Assembly (NCBI GenBank): GCA_016866815.1
Contig: VGKZ01000080.1
Coordinates: 1 to 5,115 of the forward strand
DNA length: 5,115 nucleotides
Direction: 5' to 3'
Source: Candidatus Peregrinibacteria bacterium
GTDB lineage: Bacteria > Patescibacteriota > Gracilibacteria > Peribacterales > Peribacteraceae
The position numbers were made by a program, and so were the translations under genes. This document shows positions 1-5,115 of this stretch, one piece after another (position 1 is the stretch's first letter; each line of letters opens with the position of its first letter). Under the pieces are notes generated by a model. It searched no databases. It saw only the letters and a list, made by a program, of their open reading frames with translations, and had not been told where the DNA came from.

Positions 1-114
1 CTGAATCAAAAGCTCATCTGCCACTGTGAGAGCCACAAGTTCCTCTCGGAAGAGACTGTCGAGCGCTTGTACGGCAAAGCCGTGAAATCCCATCCGCCGC
101 ATCTCCACCTATGA
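1..114 (+). CDS. znuC: metal ABC transporter ATP-binding protein, C-terminal end (5' partial)
   Basis: The reading frame is open from the window edge to a TGA at 112-114 and gives the last 37 residues of a protein. It begins LNQKLICHC, contains FLSEETVERLYG and ends in the His-rich tail SHPPHLHL. This matches the end of ZnuC/MntB-type ATPases, where a strand ending in a 'cl N ... i  G' pattern is followed by a 'vlt...l..lyG' helix and a short His-rich tail. Such ATPases sit on the cytoplasmic face and power uptake of zinc or manganese through an ABC-3 permease. The Walker and signature motifs lie outside the window, so the ATPase call rests on this tail and on the permease gene that follows with a 4-base overlap. 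Zinc rather than manganese is inferred from the His tail and the adjacent Fur-family gene. Confidence 0.8.
   Translation: MNQKLICHCESHKFLSEETVERLYGKAVKSHPPHLHL
111..114 (+). promoter_or_regulatory. ATGA stop-start overlap (translational coupling of ATPase and permease)
   Basis: The ATG of the permease (111-113) overlaps the TGA of the ATPase gene (112-114). No Shine-Dalgarno-like purine run precedes this ATG (upstream bases are ccgccgcatctccacct), so re-initiation by ribosomes ending the upstream gene is the likely route. The overlap is seen directly; coupling is inferred. Confidence 0.75.
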
Positions 115-923
115 TCCCCTCGATCTTCCAGTACGAATTCATGATTCTCGCTTTCATCGCGGGGATCGTGACGGCGATTGTCGCGCCAACGATGGGGGTG
201 TTCCTTGTGACCCGCCGCTACTCCTTCATGGCAGATACACTCGCCCACGTATCGCTCGCGGGCGTGGCAGTCGGCTTTTTGACCGGCACGCAGCCGATAT
301 TCTCCGCGATGGTCGTCTCAGCTCTCACGGCGATCTGGGTAGAGGAGTTGCGTCGCAAGAGGCGGGTTCTTGGCGAGTCCGCTCTCTCCATGTTCCTTTC
401 GGGAGGACTGGCGCTCGCGGCTGTGCTCCTCAGCGCGTCACAGGGACTCAACGTGAACCTCCACAGCGTGCTCTTCGGCAGCATCGCCACCGTCAACCGC
501 ATGGATGTGTGGATCATCCTCTCGCTTGGCGTTGCGGTGTTTCTCGCTATCGTGTTTTTGTACAAAGAACTCTCCTGCATCGCCTTTGATGAGGAACTTG
601 CGGAGACGGGGGGCGTGCAGACACGTCTTATCAATCACATCTTCGTCATTCTTACGGCAATAACCGTGTCCGTCTCCATGCGGATCGTGGGTATTTTGCT
701 CATCGGGGCTCTCATGGTGATCCCGGTGACGGCTGCCATGCAACTGAGCAGGAGTTTCCGTGGAACGCTCTGGATCGCTATCGCGTTATCGCTCCTCTCC
801 ATCATCGCAGGGCTCTTCATTGCCTACTACATAGGTTTCAGCAGCGGAGGAACCATCGTTCTGCTCTCGATGGGGCTGTTCTTTCTCGCAAACCTCCGCA
901 AGAAGTTCATCGGAAGTCCATGA
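111..923 (+). CDS. znuB: ABC-3 family metal (zinc/manganese) transporter permease, ZnuB-like
   Basis: This is a 270-residue integral membrane protein of normal length for the ABC-3 (ZnuB/MntC/TroC) permease family. The family forms the membrane channel that takes Zn2+ or Mn2+ from a periplasmic or lipid-anchored binding protein and moves it inward using the partner ATPase. Family marks are the block RRYSFMADTLAHVSLAGVAVG at about residues 35-55, YKELSCIAFDEELAETGGV at 151-169, and VGILLIGALMVIPVTAA at 193-209. About eight hydrophobic segments alternate with short loops; a basic loop (RRKRR, 81-85) is probably cytoplasmic. The start is the ATG that overlaps the ATPase stop; the next Met (residue 11) would cut into the first membrane helix. 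No substrate-binding protein is visible, so it must lie upstream of the window or elsewhere. Metal specificity cannot be read from the permease alone. Confidence 0.93.
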   Translation: MIPSIFQYEFMILAFIAGIVTAIVAPTMGVFLVTRRYSFMADTLAHVSLAGVAVGFLTGTQPIFSAMVVSALTAIWVEELRRKRRVLGESALSMFLSGGLALAAVLLSASQGLNVNLHSVLFGSIATVNRMDVWIILSLGVAVFLAIVFLYKELSCIAFDEELAETGGVQTRLINHIFVILTAITVSVSMRIVGILLIGALMVIPVTAAMQLSRSFRGTLWIAIALSLLSIIAGLFIAYYIGFSSGGTIVLLSMGLFFLANLRKKFIGSP

Positions 924-942
924 ATTTCACATCCATTCGGGA

Positions 943-948
943 TATACT
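943..948 (+). promoter_or_regulatory. candidate -10 box (TATACT) before the Fur-family gene
   Basis: TATACT matches the TATAAT consensus at five of six positions and ends nine bases before the ATG at 958. A transcript starting about seven bases downstream of it would have a leader of only two or three bases. No Shine-Dalgarno sequence is present between 924 and 957. A -35 element is not convincing: around 920-926 only weak TGAATT-like sequence is seen. The gene could instead be read through from the permease, whose stop is 34 bases upstream. Confidence 0.4.
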
Positions 949-957
949 GACCGCCAT

Positions 958-1386
958 ATGAAACGCACCGACTCTATTCTCCAATCTCTACGGCAGGACG
1001 GACACCGCATCACCAAGGCGCGGAAAGCCCTCATCGAGGCACTGCAGCGCACTCACCAGCCCGTCGCCGCCCTTGAGCTGCACGCCCGACTCTCAAAGTC
1101 GAAGGTGACGGCTGACAAAGTGACGGTCTACCGCGAGCTGAAATTCCTCGCTGATATCGGTGTCGTCCATCCCGTGCACCTGAAGGACAACATCCAGCGC
1201 TATGAGCTTGCTCCTGAGAGCGGACACAAGCACCACCTTGTCTGCACCGAATGCAAAACAGTGAAGGATGTAGAGATGGCTTGCGCGGATCTCCACAATT
1301 TGGAGAGGAATATCGGCAAGAAGAGTAACTTCACCGTGCGCGGGCATTCGTTGGAGTTCTACGGGCTTTGCTCACGCTGCGCATAA
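958..1386 (+). CDS. zur: Fur-family metalloregulator, probably the zinc sensor Zur
   Basis: This 142-residue protein has the usual length of Fur/Zur/PerR repressors. The N-terminal winged helix includes ITKARKALIEAL (18-29) and the recognition helix region DKVTVYRELKFLADIGVV (53-70), which is typical of the family. The dimerisation and metal-binding half carries GHKHHLVCTECK (89-100), with the His cluster H90/H92/H93 and the CxxC pair C96/C99. A second CxxC pair, C138/C141, lies at the very C-terminus. The four cysteines form the structural zinc site of many Fur proteins. Fur proteins dimerise, bind metal and repress uptake genes. Zinc sensing is inferred from its place directly after a ZnuC-ZnuB pair; Fur, Mur or PerR activity cannot be excluded. 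No clear palindromic Zur box was recognised here, so any operator probably lies upstream of the window. The start at 958 leaves a short natural N-terminus before the first helix. Confidence 0.9.
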   Translation: MKRTDSILQSLRQDGHRITKARKALIEALQRTHQPVAALELHARLSKSKVTADKVTVYRELKFLADIGVVHPVHLKDNIQRYELAPESGHKHHLVCTECKTVKDVEMACADLHNLERNIGKKSNFTVRGHSLEFYGLCSRCA

Positions 1387-1391
1387 TCTTC

Positions 1392-2546
1392 ATGAAGCAG
1401 TTTTCTCTTCTTTCGCTGGCTCTGCTTGTCGGCGTGTTCGTTTCATTCTCAGTGCATGCCGAGGATGCTGCCCTGAACATGGCACCGCCTCGCGAGGAAT
1501 TCGCCACGGCGAAAGTCATCCGCATTCTGATTGAAGTGGATGACGATGCCTTCGGTTTTCAGAGGAAAGTGCAGCAGGTGCGCTTGCGCCTCACGAGTGG
1601 TCCTGATGCGGGAACGGAGTTTTCTACTGAAAACGGTATCCTGAACGACCGCGAAGACATGCGCATGAGCGAAGGCGAAACCATCGTTGTGCGCAAGCTC
1701 ATCAAATCCGACGGTTCGGTTGAATATCTGACGGCGGAGAAATATCGTTTGCCAACCGTCATCTGGATCGGGGTGTTCTTTCTCATTCTTACGGTTCTGT
1801 TCGGCGGATGGATGGGCCTCACATCCATCGGCGGTTTGGTCGTGAGCATTCTGATTCTTGCGCTCTATGTCGTTCCGGGTATCGCATCCGGGGGCAATCC
1901 GATGACGATCAGCCTCATAGGATCGTTCGGTATCGCGTGCACGTCGCTTTATCTTGCTCATGGCTTTAGCAAAAGAACATCCGTCGCGCTCCTGAGCACA
2001 CTTACTACACTTGGAATCGCCGCCACTCTTTCCATAGTCTTCGTCCATCTTGCGAAGTTGTTCGGTATGGGTACGGAGGAATCGATGTATTTGCAGTCAG
2101 GGGTTCTTCAGAACGTGAATTTACGCGGGTTGTTGCTCGGGGGGATCATCATCGGTTGTCTGGGTGTGCTCGATGATGTGACGACTGCCCAGACCGCTGC
2201 CATCGACGAAATCCGCAAGGCAAATCCTTCTCTGACTCCCACGCAACTCTGGAAGGCCGGCCTCTCGGTTGGCCGCGAGCATATCGCGTCGCTCATCAAT
2301 ACGCTTGCTTTGGCATACGCAGGCGCATCGCTGCCGCTTCTGCTGCTCTTCAAGACGAACGAGGGGTATCCGCTGTGGGTGACGCTCAATAGCGAATTCC
2401 TCTCGGAAGAGATCATCAGGACGCTCGTGGGTAGTGCCACATTGCTGTTCGCCGTGCCCATTTCAACGTGGTTTGCTGCGTACTTTTTACGGGGTGGGAA
2501 GGGCGGATCTTCGTCATGGGGTCATTCGCATACGCACGCTCATTGA
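1392..2546 (+). CDS. YibE/F family membrane protein with signal peptide and His-rich C-terminus
   Basis: This 384-residue protein begins with a clear signal peptide: K2, a hydrophobic stretch at 5-20, and a likely cleavage after VHA (21-23). An extracytoplasmic beta-rich domain (about 35-118) follows, then roughly seven or eight membrane segments from residue 122 to 366. YibE/F marks are the block GIIIGCLGVLDDVTTAQTAA (251-270) followed by IDEIRKANP, and the block GREHIASLINTLALAYAGAS (294-313). The protein ends GHSHTHAH (377-384), with four His in eight residues, which could bind metal. The family has no settled function. Its position five bases after the Fur-family stop and next to the zinc transporter suggests co-transcription and a metal-related role, which is inference. 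The ATG at 1392 was preferred over 1368 because the signal peptide then starts at Met-Lys and no overlap with the regulator is needed. No Shine-Dalgarno precedes it, so coupling to the upstream gene is likely. Confidence 0.9.
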   Translation: MKQFSLLSLALLVGVFVSFSVHAEDAALNMAPPREEFATAKVIRILIEVDDDAFGFQRKVQQVRLRLTSGPDAGTEFSTENGILNDREDMRMSEGETIVVRKLIKSDGSVEYLTAEKYRLPTVIWIGVFFLILTVLFGGWMGLTSIGGLVVSILILALYVVPGIASGGNPMTISLIGSFGIACTSLYLAHGFSKRTSVALLSTLTTLGIAATLSIVFVHLAKLFGMGTEESMYLQSGVLQNVNLRGLLLGGIIIGCLGVLDDVTTAQTAAIDEIRKANPSLTPTQLWKAGLSVGREHIASLINTLALAYAGASLPLLLLFKTNEGYPLWVTLNSEFLSEEIIRTLVGSATLLFAVPISTWFAAYFLRGGKGGSSSWGHSHTHAH

Positions 2547-2570
2547 TGAAATTCTCTTTTTCAGAAAGCC

Positions 2571-2606
2571 TTCAACAGAATGATGCTCCGGCGTAGAATC
2601 ACGGCT
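2571..2606 (+). promoter_or_regulatory. candidate promoter giving a leaderless VKOR mRNA
   Basis: TAGAAT at 2594-2599 matches the TATAAT consensus at five of six positions and lies seven bases before the ATG at 2607. Transcription would therefore begin at or within a base of that ATG. A weak -35-like TTCAAC (2571-2576, three of six matches to TTGACA) lies 17 bases upstream of the box. There is no Shine-Dalgarno before 2607. The box falls inside the longer alternative reading frame from 2580, so it also decides between the two starts. All of this is by eye; no transcript data are available. Confidence 0.45.
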
Positions 2607-3194
2607 ATGTTCTGGCTCTCAAAAAAACACGGGATTCACACCCTTCCCGCATGGATCATCTCCATTGCCGCAACCATCGGCATGATCGATGCGTTCTTCC
2701 TGCTCTTGGAGTTCATTGAAGTGCTTCTGCATCCGGGCGAACCGACTCCCTGCACCGTCAGCAGTCTCGTGAGCTGCACGCTGACGGTTCAAGGTCCATA
2801 CGGTCACTACTTCCCCGGTATCCCTAATCCCATGTGGGGCATGCTCTGGTACGCAGGCTGCGTCGCCTATGGTGTCACGCGGCTGCTTGGGACCGAATAC
2901 TCGCGCAAAGCACGAACCTTCGTCGGAACCATTCTGGTGCTGGGCTTGCTCTTCAGTTATCGCCTCTACCTCGCGAGCGTTCTGGAATTGGGAGGAGTCT
3001 GTCCGTTCTGCCTCATCTCGACGACCGCATCGACACTTATTGCACTGGCTTTCGTTGTCGACGATGCGCGTTATGCAGGTCCGCTTCTCGGCAAGCGCGT
3101 ATGCACTCGTATCAACGGAAGATTCACAGCACAGAGCTTGCGAAAGATAAACTCACGACTCGCAAAGCGGTTTGCATTCGTATGTGGTATGTAG
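2607..3194 (+). CDS. vitamin K epoxide reductase (VKOR) family thiol oxidoreductase
   Basis: This 195-residue membrane protein has four to five predicted helices and the complete VKOR cysteine set. The loop pair is C49 and C57 (CTVSSLVSC), followed by the family's GIPNPMWGMLWYAG stretch (71-84). The active-site CPFC is at 132-135, just before the last helix. Bacterial VKORs pass electrons from extracytoplasmic thiol oxidoreductases such as DsbA to quinone and so keep disulfide formation running, replacing DsbB. No thioredoxin or DsbA domain is fused here; the partner must be encoded elsewhere. After the last helix there is a basic 40-residue tail (about 155-195) with two further Cys, C166 and C193, outside the usual core. 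An upstream ATG at 2580 would add nine residues (MMLRRRITA). I prefer 2607 because of the -10 box just before it. The gene ends six bases before the convergent phosphatase gene. Confidence 0.9.
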   Translation: MFWLSKKHGIHTLPAWIISIAATIGMIDAFFLLLEFIEVLLHPGEPTPCTVSSLVSCTLTVQGPYGHYFPGIPNPMWGMLWYAGCVAYGVTRLLGTEYSRKARTFVGTILVLGLLFSYRLYLASVLELGGVCPFCLISTTASTLIALAFVVDDARYAGPLLGKRVCTRINGRFTAQSLRKINSRLAKRFAFVCGM

Positions 3195-3200
3195 GAGATT

Positions 3201-3920
3201 TTATCTATCGAAGTGAATTGTACGGTCGTGTGTGGGAACGTCCTCCGGCAATACTTCTTCGCGCAGATGGAATCCGAAGACGACAAAATCCGCATTCGGA
3301 ACATCGAACTTCACCACCTCCTCCCTGCTCAAGCCGCCGAACGCGTGCTTTGCACATCGCACAACCCCCTTGTGACCCGTGACGAGCACGGCCTGAAGAT
3401 CAGATCCGCCCTGGAAGAATTCCCTGCGGAGATCGAAGACACCACTGCTCACCCGGTTCGTCACTTGCGTATAGTTTTCCCCACCTTCCGGTGCTCTATC
3501 AAAATCCTGACGCAGGCGGAGAATTTCCTCCTGAGGCAGTCCGGTGCGCTGGATTGCTTCCCCAATGGTCATATTCTCCAGAACTCCAAGGGATCGTTCA
3601 TGAAAACGCCGGTCGGTATGCACATCGGGCATGGAATTCCGAAGACGACTTCCGATGAGCATCGCTGTATCCACAGCGCGTGGAGAAGGCGAGGAAACAA
3701 TGCCTTTCAATCGCCAACCGAAAGCGTCCAGGAGTGTCTGCAAACGCTCTCCCGCTTCCAGAGCCTGTGTTCTGCCTTTCTCCGTCAGAGGAGTGTGCGT
3801 CCGTCCGGTCAGTACTTCGTGGCGCTTATCTTCAACCGACTTATTGTGACGGTTCAATTCCGTCTGTCCGTGACGAGTGACGATGACGAATTCTCTGAAG
3901 CCGTTGTGCTGATGAGACAT
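3201..3920 (-). CDS. histidine phosphatase (phosphoglycerate mutase-like) family protein
   Basis: This 239-residue cytoplasmic protein belongs to the histidine phosphatase superfamily. The phospho-accepting RHG is at 16-18 (context VIVTRHGQTELN). The TPLTEKGRTQA block (43-53) follows, then SSPSPRAVDTA (76-86) with the conserved Arg81. The likely acid Glu108 is in FHERSLGVLEN, and the second His, H183, is in LVTGHKGVVR. EGGENY (145-150) fits the usual GGE segment. All core residues are present, so it should be active as a phosphatase or mutase. The substrate cannot be told: sugar phosphates, phosphoglycerate and others are known for the family. The frame is open upstream to an ATG at 4034, but that would add 38 unlike residues. 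The start at 3920 puts RHG about 15 residues from the N-terminus, as is normal. No Shine-Dalgarno precedes the start (upstream bases are cttttctatcct). Confidence 0.9.
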   Translation of the reverse strand: MSHQHNGFREFVIVTRHGQTELNRHNKSVEDKRHEVLTGRTHTPLTEKGRTQALEAGERLQTLLDAFGWRLKGIVSSPSPRAVDTAMLIGSRLRNSMPDVHTDRRFHERSLGVLENMTIGEAIQRTGLPQEEILRLRQDFDRAPEGGENYTQVTNRVSSGVFDLRREFFQGGSDLQAVLVTGHKGVVRCAKHAFGGLSREEVVKFDVPNADFVVFGFHLREEVLPEDVPTHDRTIHFDR

Positions 3921-4049
3921 AGGATAGAAAAGTGGCGACAGTCTGCATTGCCGCACTATTCGACTCCACCCCGATTCACACTGAAAAGACGAAACATTGA
4001 TTTTTTGGCTTCCTAAAAACAAGAAAAATAGCATTCACATCTCGGAATT
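3921..4049 (-). other. intergenic spacer between surface-protein gene and phosphatase gene
   Basis: This is the only sizeable non-coding gap in the window (129 bases) and must hold any terminator of the surface-protein gene and any promoter of the phosphatase gene. Read on the minus strand, it opens with a T-rich stretch (tatttttcttgttttta, about 4014-4030) that lacks a clear hairpin in front of it. No convincing -35/-10 pair was recognised ahead of 3920. The base composition is more A/T-rich than the flanking genes. Confidence 0.4.
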
Positions 4050-5114
4050 TCAGTTATTGCGGTAATTCGTTGAGCGCACCACACTCTTGCCGATGTCCAC
4101 CCATCCTATCGACTGTTCACCGTCCGACCACTGCACCGTTCCCGTGATGGCAGGATTTCCGAGATTCTGGAGACTCGCCTGTACGATACTCGTTCCCTGC
4201 GATACTTGCGGATTACTAATGACGCCGCGCAATACCAACTCAATGTACGTGTTGCGGGAGATGAACGTATCCACTGCTGTGGATGTGAGATTCTGACAGG
4301 TTACGGTGATGGTTCCGGTGGTTCCGGATGCGACACAGGTGGCGGTGACACCGGTATTCTGCTTGTTGTACAGCAGAAATTCCGAGGTATCGAATGTCAC
4401 ATTCACCGCGGAAACCGTGAAGACGAGTCGGGTAATGGTGGCGGTATTGTACCCGCCAGCAGAGTTCGTATGGTCTGCTGCAGAAAATCTGAATTGCGCG
4501 ATCTGCGCACTTCCGCCGATGACACTCGATCCATCGGGATCAGGATTGATATTCTCAATCTTGGAAATCTTACTGAATACGACTTTCTGTGTGTCACCCG
4601 TCACCGCAACATTCGCTCCGGGTGAGGAGACGCCAACGAAAATTTCGCCTTCTGCACTCGCGTCACCGTCATTCTGCAAAAGCTGCTGACCGGAATAATA
4701 TCCCTGCGCCTGGACAGCGACATTCGCTGTGGTGGCAGTGGAGAGTCCAAGAGAAAATGTTTCACCGCTGACGGCACCCTCCGCATCATTCTTCATGACC
4801 GCCTTCACGGCTACGTCCTTCTCACCGTTTCTGGGAATGACGAAGTCCTTGTCCGCACAGAACCTGCCTGCCACAACTGTTGAACACTGACCCTGGCGCA
4901 GAACCGCGAAGGGGGACGACGTCCCGTCGTACCACAGTTCCAGATAATTCGCCGCCGCCGGAACGCCCGTCACCGCAAAATCCTTCACGAGAATATCCTC
5001 CCCGTCCGCGCGAAACTGCACCCGAAGCAGGGTATCGCTGCGGGTACCTGCCAGAACCTGACGCGGCCCCACGGGCAACGTGTCGTGCGTGACATAGAGA
5101 TTGCCTTGGGCGCC
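4050..5114 (-). CDS. large secreted/surface beta-sandwich protein, C-terminal 354 residues (5' partial)
   Basis: The frame is open from the right edge, with no stop and no convincing start inside, and ends in TGA at 4050-4052. The visible part is rich in Thr, Ser, Val, Ala and Gly with alternating hydrophobic residues, as in extracellular Ig-like or adhesin-type beta domains. Two similar units are seen. Unit 1 (about residues 28-138) runs LLRVQFRADGED, LELWYDGTS, a Cys pair (C77, C86), FVIPRNGEKDVAVKAV. Unit 2 (about 202-316) runs AQFRFSAAD, FLLYNKQNT, a Cys pair (C260, C273), FISRNTYIELVLRGV. These four are the only Cys. No LPXTG, membrane anchor or catalytic motif is present at the C-terminus (ends STNYRNN). 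The opening NLYVTHDT..VGPRQVLAGT..DTLLRVQFRADGEDI resembles repeat units I recall from Peregrinibacteria/Peribacteria surface proteins, which was not checked. Ligand and exact role are unknown. Confidence 0.8.
   Translation of the reverse strand, partial: GAQGNLYVTHDTLPVGPRQVLAGTRSDTLLRVQFRADGEDILVKDFAVTGVPAAANYLELWYDGTSSPFAVLRQGQCSTVVAGRFCADKDFVIPRNGEKDVAVKAVMKNDAEGAVSGETFSLGLSTATTANVAVQAQGYYSGQQLLQNDGDASAEGEIFVGVSSPGANVAVTGDTQKVVFSKISKIENINPDPDGSSVIGGSAQIAQFRFSAADHTNSAGGYNTATITRLVFTVSAVNVTFDTSEFLLYNKQNTGVTATCVASGTTGTITVTCQNLTSTAVDTFISRNTYIELVLRGVISNPQVSQGTSIVQASLQNLGNPAITGTVQWSDGEQSIGWVDIGKSVVRSTNYRNN
4167..4511 (-). repeat. beta-domain unit 2 of the surface protein (diverged protein repeat)
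   Basis: This unit repeats the block order of the unit at 4701-5033: AQFRFSA, FLLYNKQ, a Cys pair thirteen residues apart (C260/C273 of the visible protein), FISRNTYIELVLRGV, then GTSIVQASL. It carries a longer insertion (NSAGGYNTATI) between its first strands. The repeat is judged by eye from the translated sequence. Confidence 0.45.
4701..5033 (-). repeat. beta-domain unit 1 of the surface protein (diverged protein repeat)
   Basis: This unit shares block order with the unit at 4167-4511: a VQFRA strand, a LELWYDG strand, a Cys pair nine residues apart (C77/C86 of the visible protein), a FVIPRN...VAVKAV strand pair, then a GETFSLGLS strand. Identity to the other unit is low, so the relation is one of pattern rather than of DNA sequence. 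Confidence 0.45.
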
Positions 5115-5115
5115 G

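Noticed and set aside
1382..1387. CATAAT as a -10 box for the YibE/F gene
   Set aside because: It is only four bases from the ATG, so transcription would start inside the coding region, and no -35 at a usable distance was seen. It also contains the regulator's stop codon.
1368..1391. Upstream ATG for the YibE/F gene, adding eight residues
   Set aside because: It would overlap the regulator's last codons and put MLTLRIIF before an otherwise normal Met-Lys signal peptide.
1449..2048. 199-residue minus-strand open frame inside the YibE/F gene
   Set aside because: It is antisense to a well-supported YibE/F coding region, is rich in charged residues typical of shadow frames, and has no motif.
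3138..3166. Inverted repeat TTGCGA ... TCGCAA near the end of the VKOR gene as a terminator
   Set aside because: The arms are only six bases with a 16-base loop, no T-run follows, and it lies inside the coding region.
2834..3382. 182-residue plus-strand frame overlapping the VKOR gene and the phosphatase end
   Set aside because: It is Arg-, Ser- and Pro-rich, overlaps two motif-supported genes in another frame, and has no recognisable domain.
3213..4016. 267-residue plus-strand open frame opposite the histidine phosphatase gene
   Set aside because: It is almost entirely antisense to a gene with a complete set of histidine phosphatase motifs. Its own translation has no recognisable domain and a composition expected of a shadow frame.
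4014..4030. T-rich stretch on the minus strand as a rho-independent terminator of the surface-protein gene
   Set aside because: No stable GC-rich inverted repeat could be found directly before the T-run.
4206..4625. 139-residue Gly-rich plus-strand open frame opposite the surface-protein gene
   Set aside because: The Gly-rich look arises from antisense reading of Thr- and Val-rich codons. The minus-strand frame is open for over a kilobase with coherent beta-domain character.
5076..5078. TTG at the right end as the start of the surface-protein gene
   Set aside because: The frame remains open upstream to the window edge with the same beta-strand character (NLYVTHDT), and no signal peptide follows the TTG, so the gene is simply cut by the edge.

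Overview
This 5.1 kb window, with GC slightly above half by eye, is compact bacterial DNA. It holds four complete plus-strand genes and the end of a fifth, then two minus-strand genes that converge on them. The best guess for the source is a Patescibacteria/CPR bacterium of the Peregrinibacteria/Peribacteria type. That rests on three things: the style of the Cys-paired beta-sandwich surface protein at the right end (a resemblance recalled, not searched), the absence of any Shine-Dalgarno sequence before the gene starts, and the tight packing. The taxonomic call is an inference of moderate to low confidence. The standard genetic code fits all genes.

Left part (1-2546), plus strand: a metal-uptake and metal-sensing cluster. 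The C-terminal end of a ZnuC-like ABC ATPase (1-114) overlaps by ATGA the gene for a ZnuB-like ABC-3 permease (111-923). A Fur-family regulator (958-1386) follows; context suggests a zinc sensor, Zur. Five bases after it comes a YibE/F-family membrane protein (1392-2546) with a signal peptide and a His-rich C-terminal tail. The likely logic is that the ABC transporter imports zinc (or manganese), the Fur protein senses it, and the YibE/F protein, whose family has no settled function, may take part in metal handling. No substrate-binding protein lies inside the window.

Middle (2547-3194), plus strand: a VKOR-family thiol oxidoreductase, probably made from its own promoter. A TAGAAT box sits seven bases before the preferred ATG, which suggests a leaderless message. 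VKOR proteins re-oxidise disulfide-forming partners in the cell envelope.

Right part (3201-5115), minus strand: a histidine phosphatase (3201-3920) whose 3' end is only six bases from the end of the VKOR gene. A 129-base spacer separates it from the C-terminal 354 residues of a large secreted or surface protein, which is cut by the window edge. This fragment contains two diverged copies of one beta-rich domain, each with one pair of cysteines and no other Cys. It is therefore a plausible client of the VKOR-dependent disulfide pathway.

No RNA genes, mobile elements, CRISPR arrays or convincing hairpin terminators were seen. I did not find a clearly new system. The most interesting leads are the YibE/F protein inside a zinc locus, the leaderless-type starts, and the disulfide link between VKOR and the surface protein.
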